A stretch of DNA of 64,000 nucleotides, from positions 1-64,000 of the forward strand of contig JARKOX010000128.1 of the NCBI GenBank assembly GCA_029975525.1. The letters run 5' to 3'. The notes beneath the pieces were generated by a model, which was not told where the DNA came from, searched no databases, and was given only the letters and a program-made list of their open reading frames with translations. Positions 1 to 11,338 of the stretch are shown here, piece after piece. Each line of letters starts with the position of its first letter. Position 1 is the first letter of the stretch. The position numbers were made by a program, and so were the translations under genes. This DNA is from Prolixibacteraceae bacterium (GTDB taxonomy: Bacteria; Bacteroidota; Bacteroidia; Bacteroidales; Prolixibacteraceae).

Positions 1-1
1 C

Positions 2-718
2 GCCAACATTTACAAAAACGAGGTACAATTCAGCGAAGAGCGGCTGGGGAAAATATTAAAATCGCGCCGCAGCCAGGTTTTCCTCTCCACAAAAGTTTCC
101 GAACGCTCCGGCGAGAAGGCCAAAGCGGCGATCGAGGCGAGCCTGAAAAGATTGCAGACCGACTATGTTGACCTTTACCAGGTGCACAGTGTCGTGGATG
201 AAGAGGAGGTGCGCCAGTTCGGACAAAAAGAGGGCATTCTGCCTGTATTGAAAAAGCTGCAGGAAGAGGGAGTGATCAAACACATCGGATTTACCGGGCA
301 TACCTCGGCCAAAGCCATGAAACTGGCGGCCGAAATGTATGATTTCGACACGATGCTGATTGCCCTCAACCATCACCAGAAAGGGAAAGAACCTTTTGAA
401 GAGCAGCCAGTTCCCTATGCGGCAGGCAAAGGAATGGGCGTGCTGGCCATGAAACTGATCCGTCCGCGCGAAACCGTGGCTGGCCTCCGTCCGGAAGAGC
501 TGATCCGCTACGGACTCACCCTGGACCATTTTACCGCAGCAATTATTGGGATAGACAGTCTGGAGGTGCTGAAAGCCAATATCGATCTTTTACGGAATTT
601 CAAGCCGTTGTCGCCCGAGCGGATGAAAGAGCTGCACGGCTCGCTGCAACCTTTCTACCGCGGCACACACCTGCCCTGGATGCAACCCGGCTACATCGAC
701 GGAAGAAACTGGGGGTAA
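2..718 (+). CDS. aldo/keto reductase family protein (5' truncated by window edge)
   Basis: Open frame continues upstream of the listed M to the window edge (ANIYKNEVQFSEERLGKILKSRRSQVFLSTKVSERS...); LQTDYVDLYQVHSV is a typical AKR motif. Confidence 0.85.
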   Translation, partial: ANIYKNEVQFSEERLGKILKSRRSQVFLSTKVSERSGEKAKAAIEASLKRLQTDYVDLYQVHSVVDEEEVRQFGQKEGILPVLKKLQEEGVIKHIGFTGHTSAKAMKLAAEMYDFDTMLIALNHHQKGKEPFEEQPVPYAAGKGMGVLAMKLIRPRETVAGLRPEELIRYGLTLDHFTAAIIGIDSLEVLKANIDLLRNFKPLSPERMKELHGSLQPFYRGTHLPWMQPGYIDGRNWG

Positions 719-727
719 CCCGTCAGT

Positions 728-774
728 AAAAAAAAGCAGGGTCTCCGGAGTTTTCCGGGCAGCCCTGCTTTTTT
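728..774. terminator. Bidirectional Rho-independent terminator between convergent genes
   Basis: AAAAAAGCAGGG ... CCCTGCTTTTTT inverted repeat with flanking A/T runs. Confidence 0.8.
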
Positions 775-781
775 ATGCGAA

Positions 782-2032
782 TTAGCCGAGTGTGTGGATC
801 ACCAGCCCCGAACGCAATTTGGGTTCAAACCAGGTGGTTTTGGGCGGCATAATATTTCCCGAGTCGGCAATCCGGATCAGCTGCGACATCGAAACCGGGA
901 AAAGGGCAAAGGCAACCTGCATTTCTCCCGTGTCAACCCGTTTCTTCAGCTCGCCCAGTCCGCGGATCCCGCCGACAAAATCGATACGCTGCGAAGTGCG
1001 CAGATCGGCAATCCCCAGCACCGGCTCCAGAATCTGCTCCGAGAGGATCGTCACATCCAGGCCGCCAATCGGGTCGCTGTCGTTGTACGTTTTGCTGCGG
1101 GCAGTCAGTTTGTACCAGTTTCCGGAGAGGTACATGCTGAATTCGTGCAGACGGGCAGGTTTGTAGATTTCGGCTCCCTGCTTTTCCACTTCAAAGCCTT
1201 TCTGCAGGGCGGTCAGAAACTCCTCTTCCGTGAGGCCGTTCAAATCTTTCACCACCCGGTTGTAGTCAATGATCTGGAGCTGGTTGTCGGGGAAATGCAC
1301 CGCCATAAAAAAGTTATACTCCTCATTTCCGGTGTGATTGGGATTCCGGGCCTGCCGTTCAGCGCCAATCCGCGCAGCAGCGGCCGTGCGGTGATGTCCG
1401 TCGGCCACGTAGGTAAACGGAACTTTTTCAGCAAACAGACGTTCCAGCTCGCCGTTAACGGCAGCCTCCTTCACCGGCCAGAAGTGATGGCCGAATCCGT
1501 CTTCTGCCACAAAATCATACTCCGGCTCCTGGTTCCTGACAATATTTTCGACAATGGCATCAATTTCGGGAACCGCCTTGTAGGAAAAGAATACCGGCTC
1601 GATGTTGGCATTCAGGTAACGGGTGAGGATCATCCGGTCTTCCTCTTTGTCGGGACGGGTCAACTCGTGTTTGCGGATGATGCCGTTTTCGTAATCGGCG
1701 CAGGCGGCGCAGCCTACCAGGCCATACTGGGTGCGCCCGTTCATGGTTTGGGCGTAAATATAAAAACGGGGTTCCTCGTCTTCCACCAGCCAGCCGTTGT
1801 GCTGAAATTTCTGAAAATTTTCCACCGCCTTGTTGTACACCGTTTCGGAATGGATATCGGTTTCGGGCGGACAGTCAATTTCGGCGCGGGTAACATGCAA
1901 CAGCGAACACTCTTTTCCGGCGGCCATGCGGGCTGCCTCTTCACTGTTCATTACATCGTAGGGCAGGCAGGCCAGTTCTTTAACAATTTCTTTGGGCGGT
2001 CTGAGACCTTTAAATGATTTTACGGTTGCCAT
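782..2032 (-). CDS. DUF1015 family protein
   Basis: 416 aa; MATVKSFKGLRPPKEIVKELACLPYDVMN and YVADGHHRTAAA motifs; next to serA/serC as in many Bacteroidota. Confidence 0.85.
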   Translation of the reverse strand: MATVKSFKGLRPPKEIVKELACLPYDVMNSEEAARMAAGKECSLLHVTRAEIDCPPETDIHSETVYNKAVENFQKFQHNGWLVEDEEPRFYIYAQTMNGRTQYGLVGCAACADYENGIIRKHELTRPDKEEDRMILTRYLNANIEPVFFSYKAVPEIDAIVENIVRNQEPEYDFVAEDGFGHHFWPVKEAAVNGELERLFAEKVPFTYVADGHHRTAAAARIGAERQARNPNHTGNEEYNFFMAVHFPDNQLQIIDYNRVVKDLNGLTEEEFLTALQKGFEVEKQGAEIYKPARLHEFSMYLSGNWYKLTARSKTYNDSDPIGGLDVTILSEQILEPVLGIADLRTSQRIDFVGGIRGLGELKKRVDTGEMQVAFALFPVSMSQLIRIADSGNIMPPKTTWFEPKLRSGLVIHTLG

Positions 2033-2230
2033 ATCAGTTTTTTATGAGATTGGTGACGATTTTTTTCACACAACAAATAGGACTTGTCGCCAACTTCAGC
2101 CTTTGGCGGCAAAAAACCGCTAAGGAAAGCAAAAATCAGCACAAGGAGATACAAAAATACCCGAAGAAGTGGAAATATGAAAAATTGATGAAGCCTGGTA
2201 CCAACTTCTCCGGTCCTGCCCGGAGCGCGG

Positions 2231-3151
2231 TTATTTGTTCACCTGAAACTCGACGTTGCCTTTTTCAAAGAAAGCCACAATCTGTTCAGCGGCAGCCACA
2301 CCGGCATTGGTATTGGCTTCAGCAGTTTGAGCCCCCATTTTTTTCGGTGTAAAATAGTACCGTCCGCTGAATTTTTCTGCAAAAACAGCCTTGCAGTCCG
2401 GCTCGATATCCGACAGGTAACGAATATCGGGGCGCTCTTCCATGATCCGGCACAGGTCGGCTTCGTTGACCACCTCTTTGCGGGCGGTGTTGATAACGAT
2501 AGCCCCTTTTTTGAGTTCCTGGAGGACGGAATAACTAACCGACCGGAGGTGTTCGCCGCGGGCCGGCACATGGATCGATACCACGTCGCTTTTGCGATAC
2601 AGCTCTTCGAGCGAGTCGGTAACTTTCAGGCCGATGGCAGCGGCCGCCGATTTGCTGTAACGGGTGAAGACGATCACCTTCATCCCCAGCGCACGGGCAA
2701 TGCGGAAAACATTGCGGGCCACGTACCCGAACCCATGCAGCCCGAGGGTACGTCCGCGAAGCTCCCCGCCCGATTTGCCGCTAAAAAACTCGCGAATGCC
2801 GTAAATCGCCAGCCCGATTGCCAGCTCGGCCACCGCGTTGGCGTTTTGCCCGGGGGTGTTCATCACCACAATGCCGCGCTCCCTGGCTGCCTGGCAATCA
2901 ACATTATCGTAACCCGATCCGGCCCGGACCACGATCTTCGCATTTTGGGCAGCTTCCAGCACTTCGGCATCGACGATGTCGCTGCGCACTATGATGGCAT
3001 CAACATCGGCCACGGCAGCGATAAATTCGCTTTTTGACGTGTAGCTTTCGAGCGTTGTAAACTGGTAACCTGCCTTGCGGATTACTTTTTCAATTTTGTT
3101 TTTTGCTTCAGGAGCAAATGGCTTGTCGGTCGCAACTAAAACTTTTTTCAT
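2231..3151 (-). CDS. serA: D-3-phosphoglycerate dehydrogenase (2-hydroxyacid dehydrogenase family)
   Basis: 306 aa; VRAGSGYDNVD, TLGLHGFGYVARNV (NAD binding); adjacent to serC. Confidence 0.85.
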   Translation of the reverse strand: MKKVLVATDKPFAPEAKNKIEKVIRKAGYQFTTLESYTSKSEFIAAVADVDAIIVRSDIVDAEVLEAAQNAKIVVRAGSGYDNVDCQAARERGIVVMNTPGQNANAVAELAIGLAIYGIREFFSGKSGGELRGRTLGLHGFGYVARNVFRIARALGMKVIVFTRYSKSAAAAIGLKVTDSLEELYRKSDVVSIHVPARGEHLRSVSYSVLQELKKGAIVINTARKEVVNEADLCRIMEERPDIRYLSDIEPDCKAVFAEKFSGRYYFTPKKMGAQTAEANTNAGVAAAEQIVAFFEKGNVEFQVNK

Positions 3152-3184
3152 CCCTTTCTTTGATTAAAGTTTTAACTTCTGAAT

Positions 3185-3217
3185 AAAAAAACAGAGCAGG
3201 ACCCGCTGGCCCTGCTC
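3185..3217 (-). terminator. Terminator-like hairpin between serC and serA
   Basis: GAGCAGG...CCTGCTC inverted repeat followed on the - strand by TGTTTTTTT. Confidence 0.65.
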
Positions 3218-3226
3218 CTGACTTAT

Positions 3227-4297
3227 TTAGTTGTTTTTTTCAAACTCCTTCATCACGTCAACCAACGCCTGGACACTTTCGATCGGCATGGCATTGTACA
3301 GCGATGCACGGAAGCCGCCCACCGAACGGTGACCTTTCAACCCAATCATTCCACGCGAGGTGGCGAAATCGTTGAATGCTTTTTCCAGCTCGGCATATTC
3401 GGGTGCCATCACAAAAATGACATTCATGCGGGAGCGGTCGGCCGGATCGGGAATGGTTGAGGCGAACATTTTGTTGCGTTCAATTTCCGCGTAAAGCAGT
3501 TCGGCTTTTGCCTTGTTGATTTTTTCTATTGCTTCAACCCCACCCTGCTCTTTCAGCCAGATCAGCGTTTGCAGGCAGCCGAACACCGGCACGGTTCCGG
3601 GCGTGTTAAACATCGAATCGTTTTCGATATGCACGCGGTAGTCGAGCATCGTCGGAATCGGACGCGAAACTTTGCCCAGCAGGTCGTTTTTGACAATCAC
3701 CAGCGTAGCGGCCGAGGGGCCCAGGTTTTTCTGTGCGCCGGCATAAATGAGGGCATATTTGGACACATCGATCGGGCGGCTGAAAATGTCGGACGACATG
3801 TCGGATACCAGCGGCACCGGCGAAACCGGGTCAACCAGGATCTCGGTTCCGTAGATCGTATTGTTCGAGGTGTAGTGGAAATAGTCCACATCGGCCGGAA
3901 CCTGGTAATTTTTCGGAATGTAGCTGAAGTTTTTGTCTTTCGACGAAGCCACTTCAACCACTTCGCCCAGGAAGCGGGCTTCTTTGATTGCTTTGGAAGC
4001 CCACGAACCGGTGTTCAGGTAAGCGGCTTTGGTTTCGAGCAGGTTGTAGGGAGCCATCAAAAACTGAAGGCTGGCGCCGCCCTGCAGAAACAGAACCGAA
4101 TATCCGTCGGGAACCTGGAGCAGCTCTTTTACCAGATCCATGGCTTGGGTAATCACCGCCACAAACTCTTTGCTCCGGTGTGAAACCTCCATCACCGACA
4201 GACCCGTGCCGGCGAAATTGAGGATCGCTTCCGCGGTTTTTTCCTTGGTGAACTCGGGCAATATCGATGGCCCGGCGTAAAAATTGTGTTTCTTCAT
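3227..4297 (-). CDS. serC: Phosphoserine aminotransferase
   Basis: [16 protein letters not shown] start (internal M of the 372-aa ORF), [12 protein letters not shown]-lysine region. Confidence 0.93.
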   Translation of the reverse strand: MKKHNFYAGPSILPEFTKEKTAEAILNFAGTGLSVMEVSHRSKEFVAVITQAMDLVKELLQVPDGYSVLFLQGGASLQFLMAPYNLLETKAAYLNTGSWASKAIKEARFLGEVVEVASSKDKNFSYIPKNYQVPADVDYFHYTSNNTIYGTEILVDPVSPVPLVSDMSSDIFSRPIDVSKYALIYAGAQKNLGPSAATLVIVKNDLLGKVSRPIPTMLDYRVHIENDSMFNTPGTVPVFGCLQTLIWLKEQGGVEAIEKINKAKAELLYAEIERNKMFASTIPDPADRSRMNVIFVMAPEYAELEKAFNDFATSRGMIGLKGHRSVGGFRASLYNAMPIESVQALVDVMKEFEKNN

Positions 4298-4543
4298 TTG
4301 TTCAGTATTTTTTGAGTTAATAACTATTTTTTTCGGCAACCTCAATCAAAGAAAGGGAAAAGTTGAGGCAAGACCGATGAGAAAAATCAAGGTATGCTGC
4401 ACGTTTGCAGGTTTTACAACAAGATTATAAAACACAAATATTCCTGACAAATATCAGAAAAAATAGAGATAAAATATTCCATCAGGCAGAAAAGCGCCCG
4501 TAAATCCTGATTTTTTAAACCTGGCGACACATCGTCCGGGGTG

Positions 4544-4587
4544 TTAAAAAACAGCAGGCGCCATTCCCGGAGGAGAAGCGCCTGCTG
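4544..4587 (-). terminator. Rho-independent terminator downstream of gcvT
   Basis: CAGCAGGCGC...GCGCCTGCTG perfect 10-bp stem, followed by GTTTTTTAA on the - strand. Confidence 0.85.
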
Positions 4588-4614
4588 CCCGCTGATAATT
4601 CGCTATCCGAAGGA

Positions 4615-5697
4615 TCAGATAAAGGGGAGTTTTACGATTTCTGCCGGAACTTTTTTATCACGGATTCCGACAAACAGCGTGGTGCCAATAGCCGAATACT
4701 CTTTGGAAACATACCCCATGCCGATTCCCTGGTTCATCACCGGCGACATGGTTCCGGAGGTTACCCGCCCGATCACGGTCCCTTCCGAATTATACAAAAG
4801 GTAGTCGTGGCGCGGAATACCCCGTTCGAGCATCACAAACCCGCGCAGTTTGCGGCTGACCCCCTCTTTTTGCTGCATGGCCAGGAACTCGCGGTCGATA
4901 AACAGGCGGCCGTTATTAAATTTGGTGATCCATCCCAGCCCGGCTTCAATGGGCGAAGTGGTGTCGTCGATATCATTTCCGTAGAGGCAGAACCCTTTTT
5001 CGAGGCGCAGGGTGTCGCGTGCCCCCAGCCCGATGGGTTTGATGCCAAATTCAGCGCCGGCCTCAAAAATGGCCTTCCAGAGTTTCTCCCCGTCTTCATT
5101 GTAAAAATAGAGTTCGAAACCGCCCGCCCCGGTGTATCCGGTTGCCGATACAATTACATTACTGACGCCGGCTACCTCTCCCGTAAAAAAGGTGTAATTT
5201 TTCTGGGCTGAAAGATTTACCGGGGTGAGCTTCTGAAGGGTGTCGACAGCTTTCGGGCCCTGAATGGCCAACAGGCTGATGCGGTCGGAGGCATTTTCCA
5301 GTTCAGCCCCGGCGCTGTTCTGGCTCACCAGCCAGTTCCAGTCTTTTTCGATATTGGAGGCGTTGACCACCAGCAGGTATTTCTCCGGCTCGTAGCAGTA
5401 TAACAGCAAATCGTCCACAATGCCCCCTTTCCCGTTGGGAAAGCAGGAGTATTGAGCCTGACCCGGCACCAAAACCGTCGGATCGTTGGAGCAGACTTTT
5501 TTAAGCAGTTCGAGGGCCTGGGGGCCTTTTACCCATATTTCACCCATATGCGAAACATCGAAAACTCCCACCCCGTTGCGTACGGTCATATGCTCATCTT
5601 TAATGCCGGAGAACTCCAGCGGCATCTCAAATCCGCCAAATTCTACCATCTTGCCGCCGTTTGCTTTATGAAGGCTATTGAATACAGTTTTCTTCAT
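4615..5697 (-). CDS. gcvT: Glycine cleavage system T protein (aminomethyltransferase)
   Basis: 360 aa; [36 protein letters not shown]. Confidence 0.95.
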   Translation of the reverse strand: MKKTVFNSLHKANGGKMVEFGGFEMPLEFSGIKDEHMTVRNGVGVFDVSHMGEIWVKGPQALELLKKVCSNDPTVLVPGQAQYSCFPNGKGGIVDDLLLYCYEPEKYLLVVNASNIEKDWNWLVSQNSAGAELENASDRISLLAIQGPKAVDTLQKLTPVNLSAQKNYTFFTGEVAGVSNVIVSATGYTGAGGFELYFYNEDGEKLWKAIFEAGAEFGIKPIGLGARDTLRLEKGFCLYGNDIDDTTSPIEAGLGWITKFNNGRLFIDREFLAMQQKEGVSRKLRGFVMLERGIPRHDYLLYNSEGTVIGRVTSGTMSPVMNQGIGMGYVSKEYSAIGTTLFVGIRDKKVPAEIVKLPFI

Positions 5698-5850
5698 GAA
5701 TTATATTATTTTCGAATGCTCAAAATTATAGATTGCATGCAGGGGAAATTATGAATTTAATCAGCAAACCTGCAGGGCATGCTGATCCTCCTCCTGAACA
5801 CAAAAAATGAAGCGCAAAGGTATAATTTAAAACCTTAAATTTGACAAATT

Positions 5851-6207
5851 ATGAATTCGTTGACCGATCTCCGTTATCTGGAAGAAGTTGCCTCTGGCGA
5901 TGCTGCTTTCGTCCGCGAGATAGCCGAAACATTCTTCCGTCAGATTCCTGATTTTGTTCAGAACATGCAGCGCTTCCTCGCCAACCGGGAATATGGGCTG
6001 CTGGCCAAAGAAGCCCACACCGCCAAATCGTCGGTACTGCTTTTTGGCCTCTCTCACCTGGCCGACCGGTTGAAAGAGCTGCAATTGCTGGCCGAAAAAT
6101 CAGAGCAGGTGGAACGTTATTCCGAAATTATCGAAGAATTTGAAACCACCTGCCGGCTGGCAACCGACGAAATTAAAGTGAAACTCGGCTTAACCGAACC
6201 GATGTGA
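5851..6207 (+). CDS. Stand-alone Hpt (histidine phosphotransfer) domain protein
   Basis: 118 aa; AKEAHTAKSSVLLFGLSHLAD resembles the Hpt phospho-accepting helix. Confidence 0.75.
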   Translation: MNSLTDLRYLEEVASGDAAFVREIAETFFRQIPDFVQNMQRFLANREYGLLAKEAHTAKSSVLLFGLSHLADRLKELQLLAEKSEQVERYSEIIEEFETTCRLATDEIKVKLGLTEPM

Positions 6208-6497
6208 TGATCGAGACCATCGGCTGGACCGGAAATATCCTCTTTGCGGTCTGCGGCATTCCGCAGGCGGTTAAGACGTGGCGTACCAAACGCGCCGAGG
6301 ACCTGAGCGCGCTCTTTCTCTGGCTCTGGCTCACCGCCGAACTCCTCACCTTCTTTTACATCGTCGCCCTCGACCTGCAAACCCGCACTTTTCATTTCCC
6401 GCTCTACTTCAACTACACTTTCAACACCATCCTGGCCACCTACCTGCTCTACGCCAAATATTTCTACAAGGCTCCTGCAAACAGGAAAGGCAACTGA
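6207..6497 (+). CDS. Small PQ-loop/SemiSWEET-like membrane protein
   Basis: ~97 aa; GNILFAVCGIPQAVKTWRTKRAEDLS PQ motif and three hydrophobic helices; start overlaps the Hpt stop codon (TGATG). Confidence 0.7.
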   Translation: MIETIGWTGNILFAVCGIPQAVKTWRTKRAEDLSALFLWLWLTAELLTFFYIVALDLQTRTFHFPLYFNYTFNTILATYLLYAKYFYKAPANRKGN

Positions 6498-6549
6498 AGC
6501 GCCTTAACTTCAATTGCCTTTCTGTCAAAATATTGCCTTGCCGGCGTAA

Positions 6550-7773
6550 TCAAAATCCCATTTCGCTGAATGTCTTTTTGATCCGTCCGATGGCATCCAT
6601 CAGCTGTTCTTCGGTGATCACCAGCGGAGGGGTAAACCGGATGATGTGTTCGTGGGTAGGTTTGGCGATGACGCCGTTCTCCTTCATGCCGAGGCAAAGA
6701 TCCCAGGCCGATTTGCCCCGAACGGGTTTAATGGCAACGGCATTGAGCAGCCCTTTCCCACGGACGGTCTGGATCATCTCCGAGCGAATGCCTTTCATCT
6801 CTTCGCGGAAGATGGCGCCCAGTCTTTCGGCATTTTCAGCCAGTTTCTCTTCCTGCAGCACCTCCAGGGCGGTCATGGCCACCCGGCAGGCGATCGGATT
6901 TCCGCCGTAAGTGCTGCCATGTTCTCCGGGTTTAATCGTCAGCATCACTTCATCGTCGGCCAGTACGCACGAAACCGGGAACATACCGCCCGAAAGGGCT
7001 TTCCCGAGGATCAGAATGTCGGGACGGACATTTTCGTGGTCGCAGGCCAGCATGCGGCCGGTGCGTCCCAGACCGGTCTGCACTTCGTCGGCCATAAACA
7101 GTACCCGGTATTTTTTACACAGCGCGGCTGCTTTGGCCAGGAAACCATCTTCGGGAACATAAACGCCGGCTTCGGCCTGGATCGGTTCTACCAGAAAACC
7201 AGCCACGTTGGGATCCTGCAGCGCCTTTTCCAGCGCCTTCAGGTCGTTGTACGGAATATTAATAAAACCAGGTGTGTAGGGACCATATTCGTTGTAGGCA
7301 TCCGGATCAGACGACATGGAGATGATGGTGATGGTACGCCCGTGAAAATTGCCGTTGCAAACCACAATTTTCGCTTCGTTGCGCGGAATTCCCTTCACCT
7401 TGTATGCCCATTTGCGGCAAAGTTTCAGGGCGGTTTCATCGGCTTCGGCGCCCGAGTTCATCGGCAACATGCGGTCGTAGCCAAACAGCCGGGTCATGTA
7501 TTCTTCCCATTCGCCCAGCAAATTGTTGTAAAAAGCCCGTGAGGTGAGCGCCAGTTTCGAAGCCTGATCGGCAAGCGCTTTTACAATTTTCGGATGGCAG
7601 TGGCCTTGGTTAACGGCAGAATAGGCCGCCAGAAAATCATAATAACGACGTCCTTCCACATCCCACACAAAAACGCCTTCGCCACGTTCGAGCACTACCG
7701 GCAGCGGGTGGTAGTTGTGCGCCCCAAACCGGTCTTCCCGGTCCATATATTCCTGAGAAGTCATTTTACCCAT
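6550..7773 (-). CDS. rocD: Ornithine--oxo-acid aminotransferase
   Basis: Class III aminotransferase; [48 protein letters not shown]; start set at internal MGKMTSQEY. Confidence 0.92.
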   Translation of the reverse strand: MGKMTSQEYMDREDRFGAHNYHPLPVVLERGEGVFVWDVEGRRYYDFLAAYSAVNQGHCHPKIVKALADQASKLALTSRAFYNNLLGEWEEYMTRLFGYDRMLPMNSGAEADETALKLCRKWAYKVKGIPRNEAKIVVCNGNFHGRTITIISMSSDPDAYNEYGPYTPGFINIPYNDLKALEKALQDPNVAGFLVEPIQAEAGVYVPEDGFLAKAAALCKKYRVLFMADEVQTGLGRTGRMLACDHENVRPDILILGKALSGGMFPVSCVLADDEVMLTIKPGEHGSTYGGNPIACRVAMTALEVLQEEKLAENAERLGAIFREEMKGIRSEMIQTVRGKGLLNAVAIKPVRGKSAWDLCLGMKENGVIAKPTHEHIIRFTPPLVITEEQLMDAIGRIKKTFSEMGF

Positions 7774-7906
7774 AAAATACTGCAATTTTAAATTTCTTGC
7801 AGATTTACAACATTCGTCCCTGATTTCAAAATTCAAAAAGCTGTTAAATAAAAGCTTTTTCTTTTCTGAAGGGAAAAAACATCGATCGCCGGGAGGCGGC
7901 CCAGTC

Positions 7907-9976
7907 CTATTTGAGCAGACGGGCAATCAGCGCTTCGGCCAGCAGGAAAAGGAGCGCTGACACCAGGAACCATTTCCACAGCTTTTTCCCGTTCCGGATT
8001 TCGTCGAAAAGCGCTGAAAAACTCCTGTCGCCGGCACTGATCAGGGATACCTTTTTCAGGTTGTGCTTTTCGATTTCGGTTTGCAGCGCGTTGGTGTCCC
8101 AGTAGCGCAGATCCGACTCGGCGCGGTCGTAATTCATCGAAATGGGCGGCAGCACTTTTTCTCCGGCTTCTACCCGGTAGTGGCCGGCCTGATCGAAATA
8201 TTCCGAAAGGTTAACCCGGAGCATATTGCCTTCGGAAAAGAGCACTTCGGGCATAAACTGCCGGCCCGTTTCGGCATGGGTGACCGTCAGCGGATCGGTG
8301 GAGGAGATTTCCGGAGATTTGGGCAGTGTGGCCCAGCTTTCGCGGCCGATCATCCACGAACTTTTTTGCTGCGGAAGACTATTCAGCACCAGGCTGTAGA
8401 TGGTGGGCACAAACAGCACATTCCGGGCAAAACTTTCGGTTTTGGCAGAAAGCGGAAAACTGAAGACCACAAAATTACCATCTCCAACCGGCTGCGTCGA
8501 CAACGCTTTGTGACCGCTCCGGAACCAGAGCAGCGGCGTTTCGGTAACCTGGATGTGGCGGGCGAAGGTAAAATGCCCGTCCACCTCGGGCAGGGAGATG
8601 TCGTCGTCCCGGCTGCTGAACGCTTCGGCAAATACCGGATGTTTCCATTCGATACCGGAAATGGGAAGTTTGGCGGGATCGATGCCCGAAACCGGGTTGG
8701 CTCCCATCCGGCTGAGCAGCTGGTTGTAATTTTCCGGGTCGCCGTCAAATTCCGGGAAGAAGATCACGCTGCTTCCGTTTTGGGCCGTTTTGACCAGCTC
8801 ATTGATGAGCCCGGTAGAAAAGCTGTTGCTATTCAGCAAAAAGATGGCATGGTACGCAGCCAGCTTGCTCACAGGCAGGTTTTCGAGCGCCATCTCGTCA
8901 AACTGCACATAATCGTCGCCGGCAAACAAGGCCCGCAGGTAGGGCAATCCCTGGTTTTCGCGGGGCGCCGTGCCGCTGTAAAGGGCCAGCGCCTTTAAAA
9001 AGGGCTGCACGGTGTAACTCAGAAACCAGGTGTTGTCGTGGGTAAACGGGTAGTCGGAGATTTCGGCGTAACCGGATTGGTTTCCGGCCGAAAAATTGAG
9101 GTATTTCAGCTGCACCACCTCCTCTTTTTGCGGGCCGATATCAAAATTGGCCAGCGCCTTCAGCGAGTCGTTCAGGAAAAATTTCAGTGGAAGTTTCTGG
9201 TATCCTTCGTCGGAACGGTTGACAATCCGCACGTTGAGTACCTCTTCCTGTCCCAGTTTATGGGCCGGCGTTTCCATCCAGCAGGAGTCGATGTACAGGT
9301 TGCTCACTTTTTCGGGACGCAGGGGGAGCAGGTAGGTGAACAGGCTTGAGTCGGCGCGGAATTCGCCCAAATCGACGGTTTGCTGCTGGAAGTCGCTCAA
9401 CAGGTAGAGCGTTTTTCCGATCCGTTCTCCCTGTTCCGATAAATTGCCGGCGGTTCGGTTGTAAACCTGCGAAAGGGGAATCGAACGCGCCGAGCCCTTC
9501 ACTTCACTCACCTGCCGGATGAACTGATCTTTGTTGAAAAGATGACGGTGCCGGGGGTCAAGATCGTTGGTGATCAGCTGAAAACGGGTAGTGGAGGGAT
9601 AAACGCCGGCAATTTCAACGGCTTTGTTGCGGGCCACTTCCAGCAGTTGTCCCTGCGACGAAAGGGCGTTCATGCTGAAGGAGTTGTCGATGTAAACCGC
9701 CACCACCTGTTCGGGTTGACGGCTTTGCTGGTTGTCGGACGGCAGGTAGGGCTGGGAAAAAACAAAAACCAGGCTCACAATGGCCAAAACCCGCGCCAGC
9801 AGCATCAGCAGTTGCCGGAGCTGCGACTTTTTCTGCGACTCCTTCCGGATATTTTTCAGGTAGTTCACATTGCTGAACCAAACCGTTTTGTACCTCCTGA
9901 AGCTGAACAGATGAATCAGGATGGGGATGGCCACCGTCAGCAGTGCAAATAAAAAGGCAGGGTACAAAAATTTCAT
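7907..9976 (-). CDS. BatA-like membrane protein (N-terminal double-TM domain, vWA-like region)
   Basis: 689 aa; [54 protein letters not shown]-terminal TM helix. Confidence 0.75.
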   Translation of the reverse strand: MKFLYPAFLFALLTVAIPILIHLFSFRRYKTVWFSNVNYLKNIRKESQKKSQLRQLLMLLARVLAIVSLVFVFSQPYLPSDNQQSRQPEQVVAVYIDNSFSMNALSSQGQLLEVARNKAVEIAGVYPSTTRFQLITNDLDPRHRHLFNKDQFIRQVSEVKGSARSIPLSQVYNRTAGNLSEQGERIGKTLYLLSDFQQQTVDLGEFRADSSLFTYLLPLRPEKVSNLYIDSCWMETPAHKLGQEEVLNVRIVNRSDEGYQKLPLKFFLNDSLKALANFDIGPQKEEVVQLKYLNFSAGNQSGYAEISDYPFTHDNTWFLSYTVQPFLKALALYSGTAPRENQGLPYLRALFAGDDYVQFDEMALENLPVSKLAAYHAIFLLNSNSFSTGLINELVKTAQNGSSVIFFPEFDGDPENYNQLLSRMGANPVSGIDPAKLPISGIEWKHPVFAEAFSSRDDDISLPEVDGHFTFARHIQVTETPLLWFRSGHKALSTQPVGDGNFVVFSFPLSAKTESFARNVLFVPTIYSLVLNSLPQQKSSWMIGRESWATLPKSPEISSTDPLTVTHAETGRQFMPEVLFSEGNMLRVNLSEYFDQAGHYRVEAGEKVLPPISMNYDRAESDLRYWDTNALQTEIEKHNLKKVSLISAGDRSFSALFDEIRNGKKLWKWFLVSALLFLLAEALIARLLK

Positions 9977-10138
9977 TCGTAAAAATTTTCAAAGTTATTG
10001 CTTACCACTCCGCATCAACGTCAACCTTTTCAGCCATTCCCCACGGAACTGAGCAGCTATTTTTTCTTTTTCGGCAGGGATAGCCTTCAACACTGCTGGC
10101 TATTTTATTTCTTCTAAAAGTTAACATCAGCCGGCCGT

Positions 10139-11125
10139 TCAGTCCGTAAAAATAGCAATTTCTTTCTCTCCTGCCGAGGAGACGAAACCACGGAACATCC
10201 CCGAAGTGTTGAAGGGCAGCACCACGTTACCGGCGGCATCCACCGCTACAAAACCACCGGTCCCGCCCAGGTTGGTCAGTTTTGCCATCACCCTGTCGGA
10301 GGCCTGTTGAAGGCTCATTTGCCGGTATTCCATCAGCGCGGCCACATCGCGGGCTACGGTCAGCCGGATGAAATATTCGCCATGGCCGGTGCACGAAACC
10401 GCACAGGTTTTGTTGTCGGCATAGGTGCCAGCCCCGATAATAGGCGAGTCGCCGATCCGCCCGTATTTTTTGCCGGTCATGCCCCCGGTGGAGGTGCCGG
10501 CGCACAGGTTCCCGTAGATGTCGACCGCCACACAGCCTACCGTACCGTGGTTGTCAGCTTCCTGCCGGCGGCGTTGCTGTTTCTGCAGTTTTTTCAGCGA
10601 TTCCTTGCGTTCGCGGGTAGAAAAATAGCGGTTCGGGACCAGCGTCAGTCCCTGTTCGCGGGCAAACTGAGTGGTTCCTTTTCCGCTCAGCAGCACATGT
10701 TCCGAGTGGTCCATCACGGCGCGGGCGGCAACAATCGGATTTTTAATCCGGGTAGCGCCGGCCACTGCCCCGGCTTTCAGCGTGGCGCCATCCATAATGG
10801 AGGCATCCAGCTCATTTTTTCCGCTGTGGGTAAAAACAGCGCCCCGCCCGGCGTTAAACAACGGGCAATCCTCCAGGTAGCTGATCACCGAAACCACTGC
10901 ATCGGCCGAAGTTCCGCCCTGTCGCAGCACCGAGTCGCCAAGGGTTAACGCCCGGTCCAGATGACGAAGATACTCCTGCTGCCGCCCGGCTGGCATGCGT
11001 TCTTTCGACAACACCCCCGCCCCGCCGTGAATAGCCAGCGTATATTTCTGCTGGGCAGCGGCTCCCATCGTACATAAAACCAGCAGGACACCCCCTATCC
11101 ATGCGGACAATTCTGATCTCTTCAT
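10139..11125 (-). CDS. Isoaspartyl peptidase/L-asparaginase (plant-type Ntn hydrolase), secreted
   Basis: 328 aa; YTLAIHGGAGV, NHGTVGCVAVD (Thr nucleophile region), signal peptide. Confidence 0.9.
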   Translation of the reverse strand: MKRSELSAWIGGVLLVLCTMGAAAQQKYTLAIHGGAGVLSKERMPAGRQQEYLRHLDRALTLGDSVLRQGGTSADAVVSVISYLEDCPLFNAGRGAVFTHSGKNELDASIMDGATLKAGAVAGATRIKNPIVAARAVMDHSEHVLLSGKGTTQFAREQGLTLVPNRYFSTRERKESLKKLQKQQRRRQEADNHGTVGCVAVDIYGNLCAGTSTGGMTGKKYGRIGDSPIIGAGTYADNKTCAVSCTGHGEYFIRLTVARDVAALMEYRQMSLQQASDRVMAKLTNLGGTGGFVAVDAAGNVVLPFNTSGMFRGFVSSAGEKEIAIFTD

Positions 11126-11338
11126 GGCCTCAACTTTTTTGAACTGTTGAAATTAGGCTTTTCCCGCTAAAAAAGAGCGCCGCCCTGAAATAATTTGACC
11201 GGCTGCCTGCCCGGGTGATTCTGTTTAGATTATAGTTTAAAAACCCTGAACAAAAGGCAACACCTTTCGTTATATTGGATAAATTTTCAACAGGTTAAAT
11301 TCCTGTGTGATTAGCATTTTCACCTTTTACATCAAATC

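Noticed and set aside
794-2017. 407-aa + strand ORF opposite DUF1015
   Set aside because: Antisense shadow of a convincing coding gene; no recognisable motifs. The same applies to 6646-7542 (+), 28920-29918 (+), 40090-41010 (-), 46790-47806 (+) and 48661-49692 (+).
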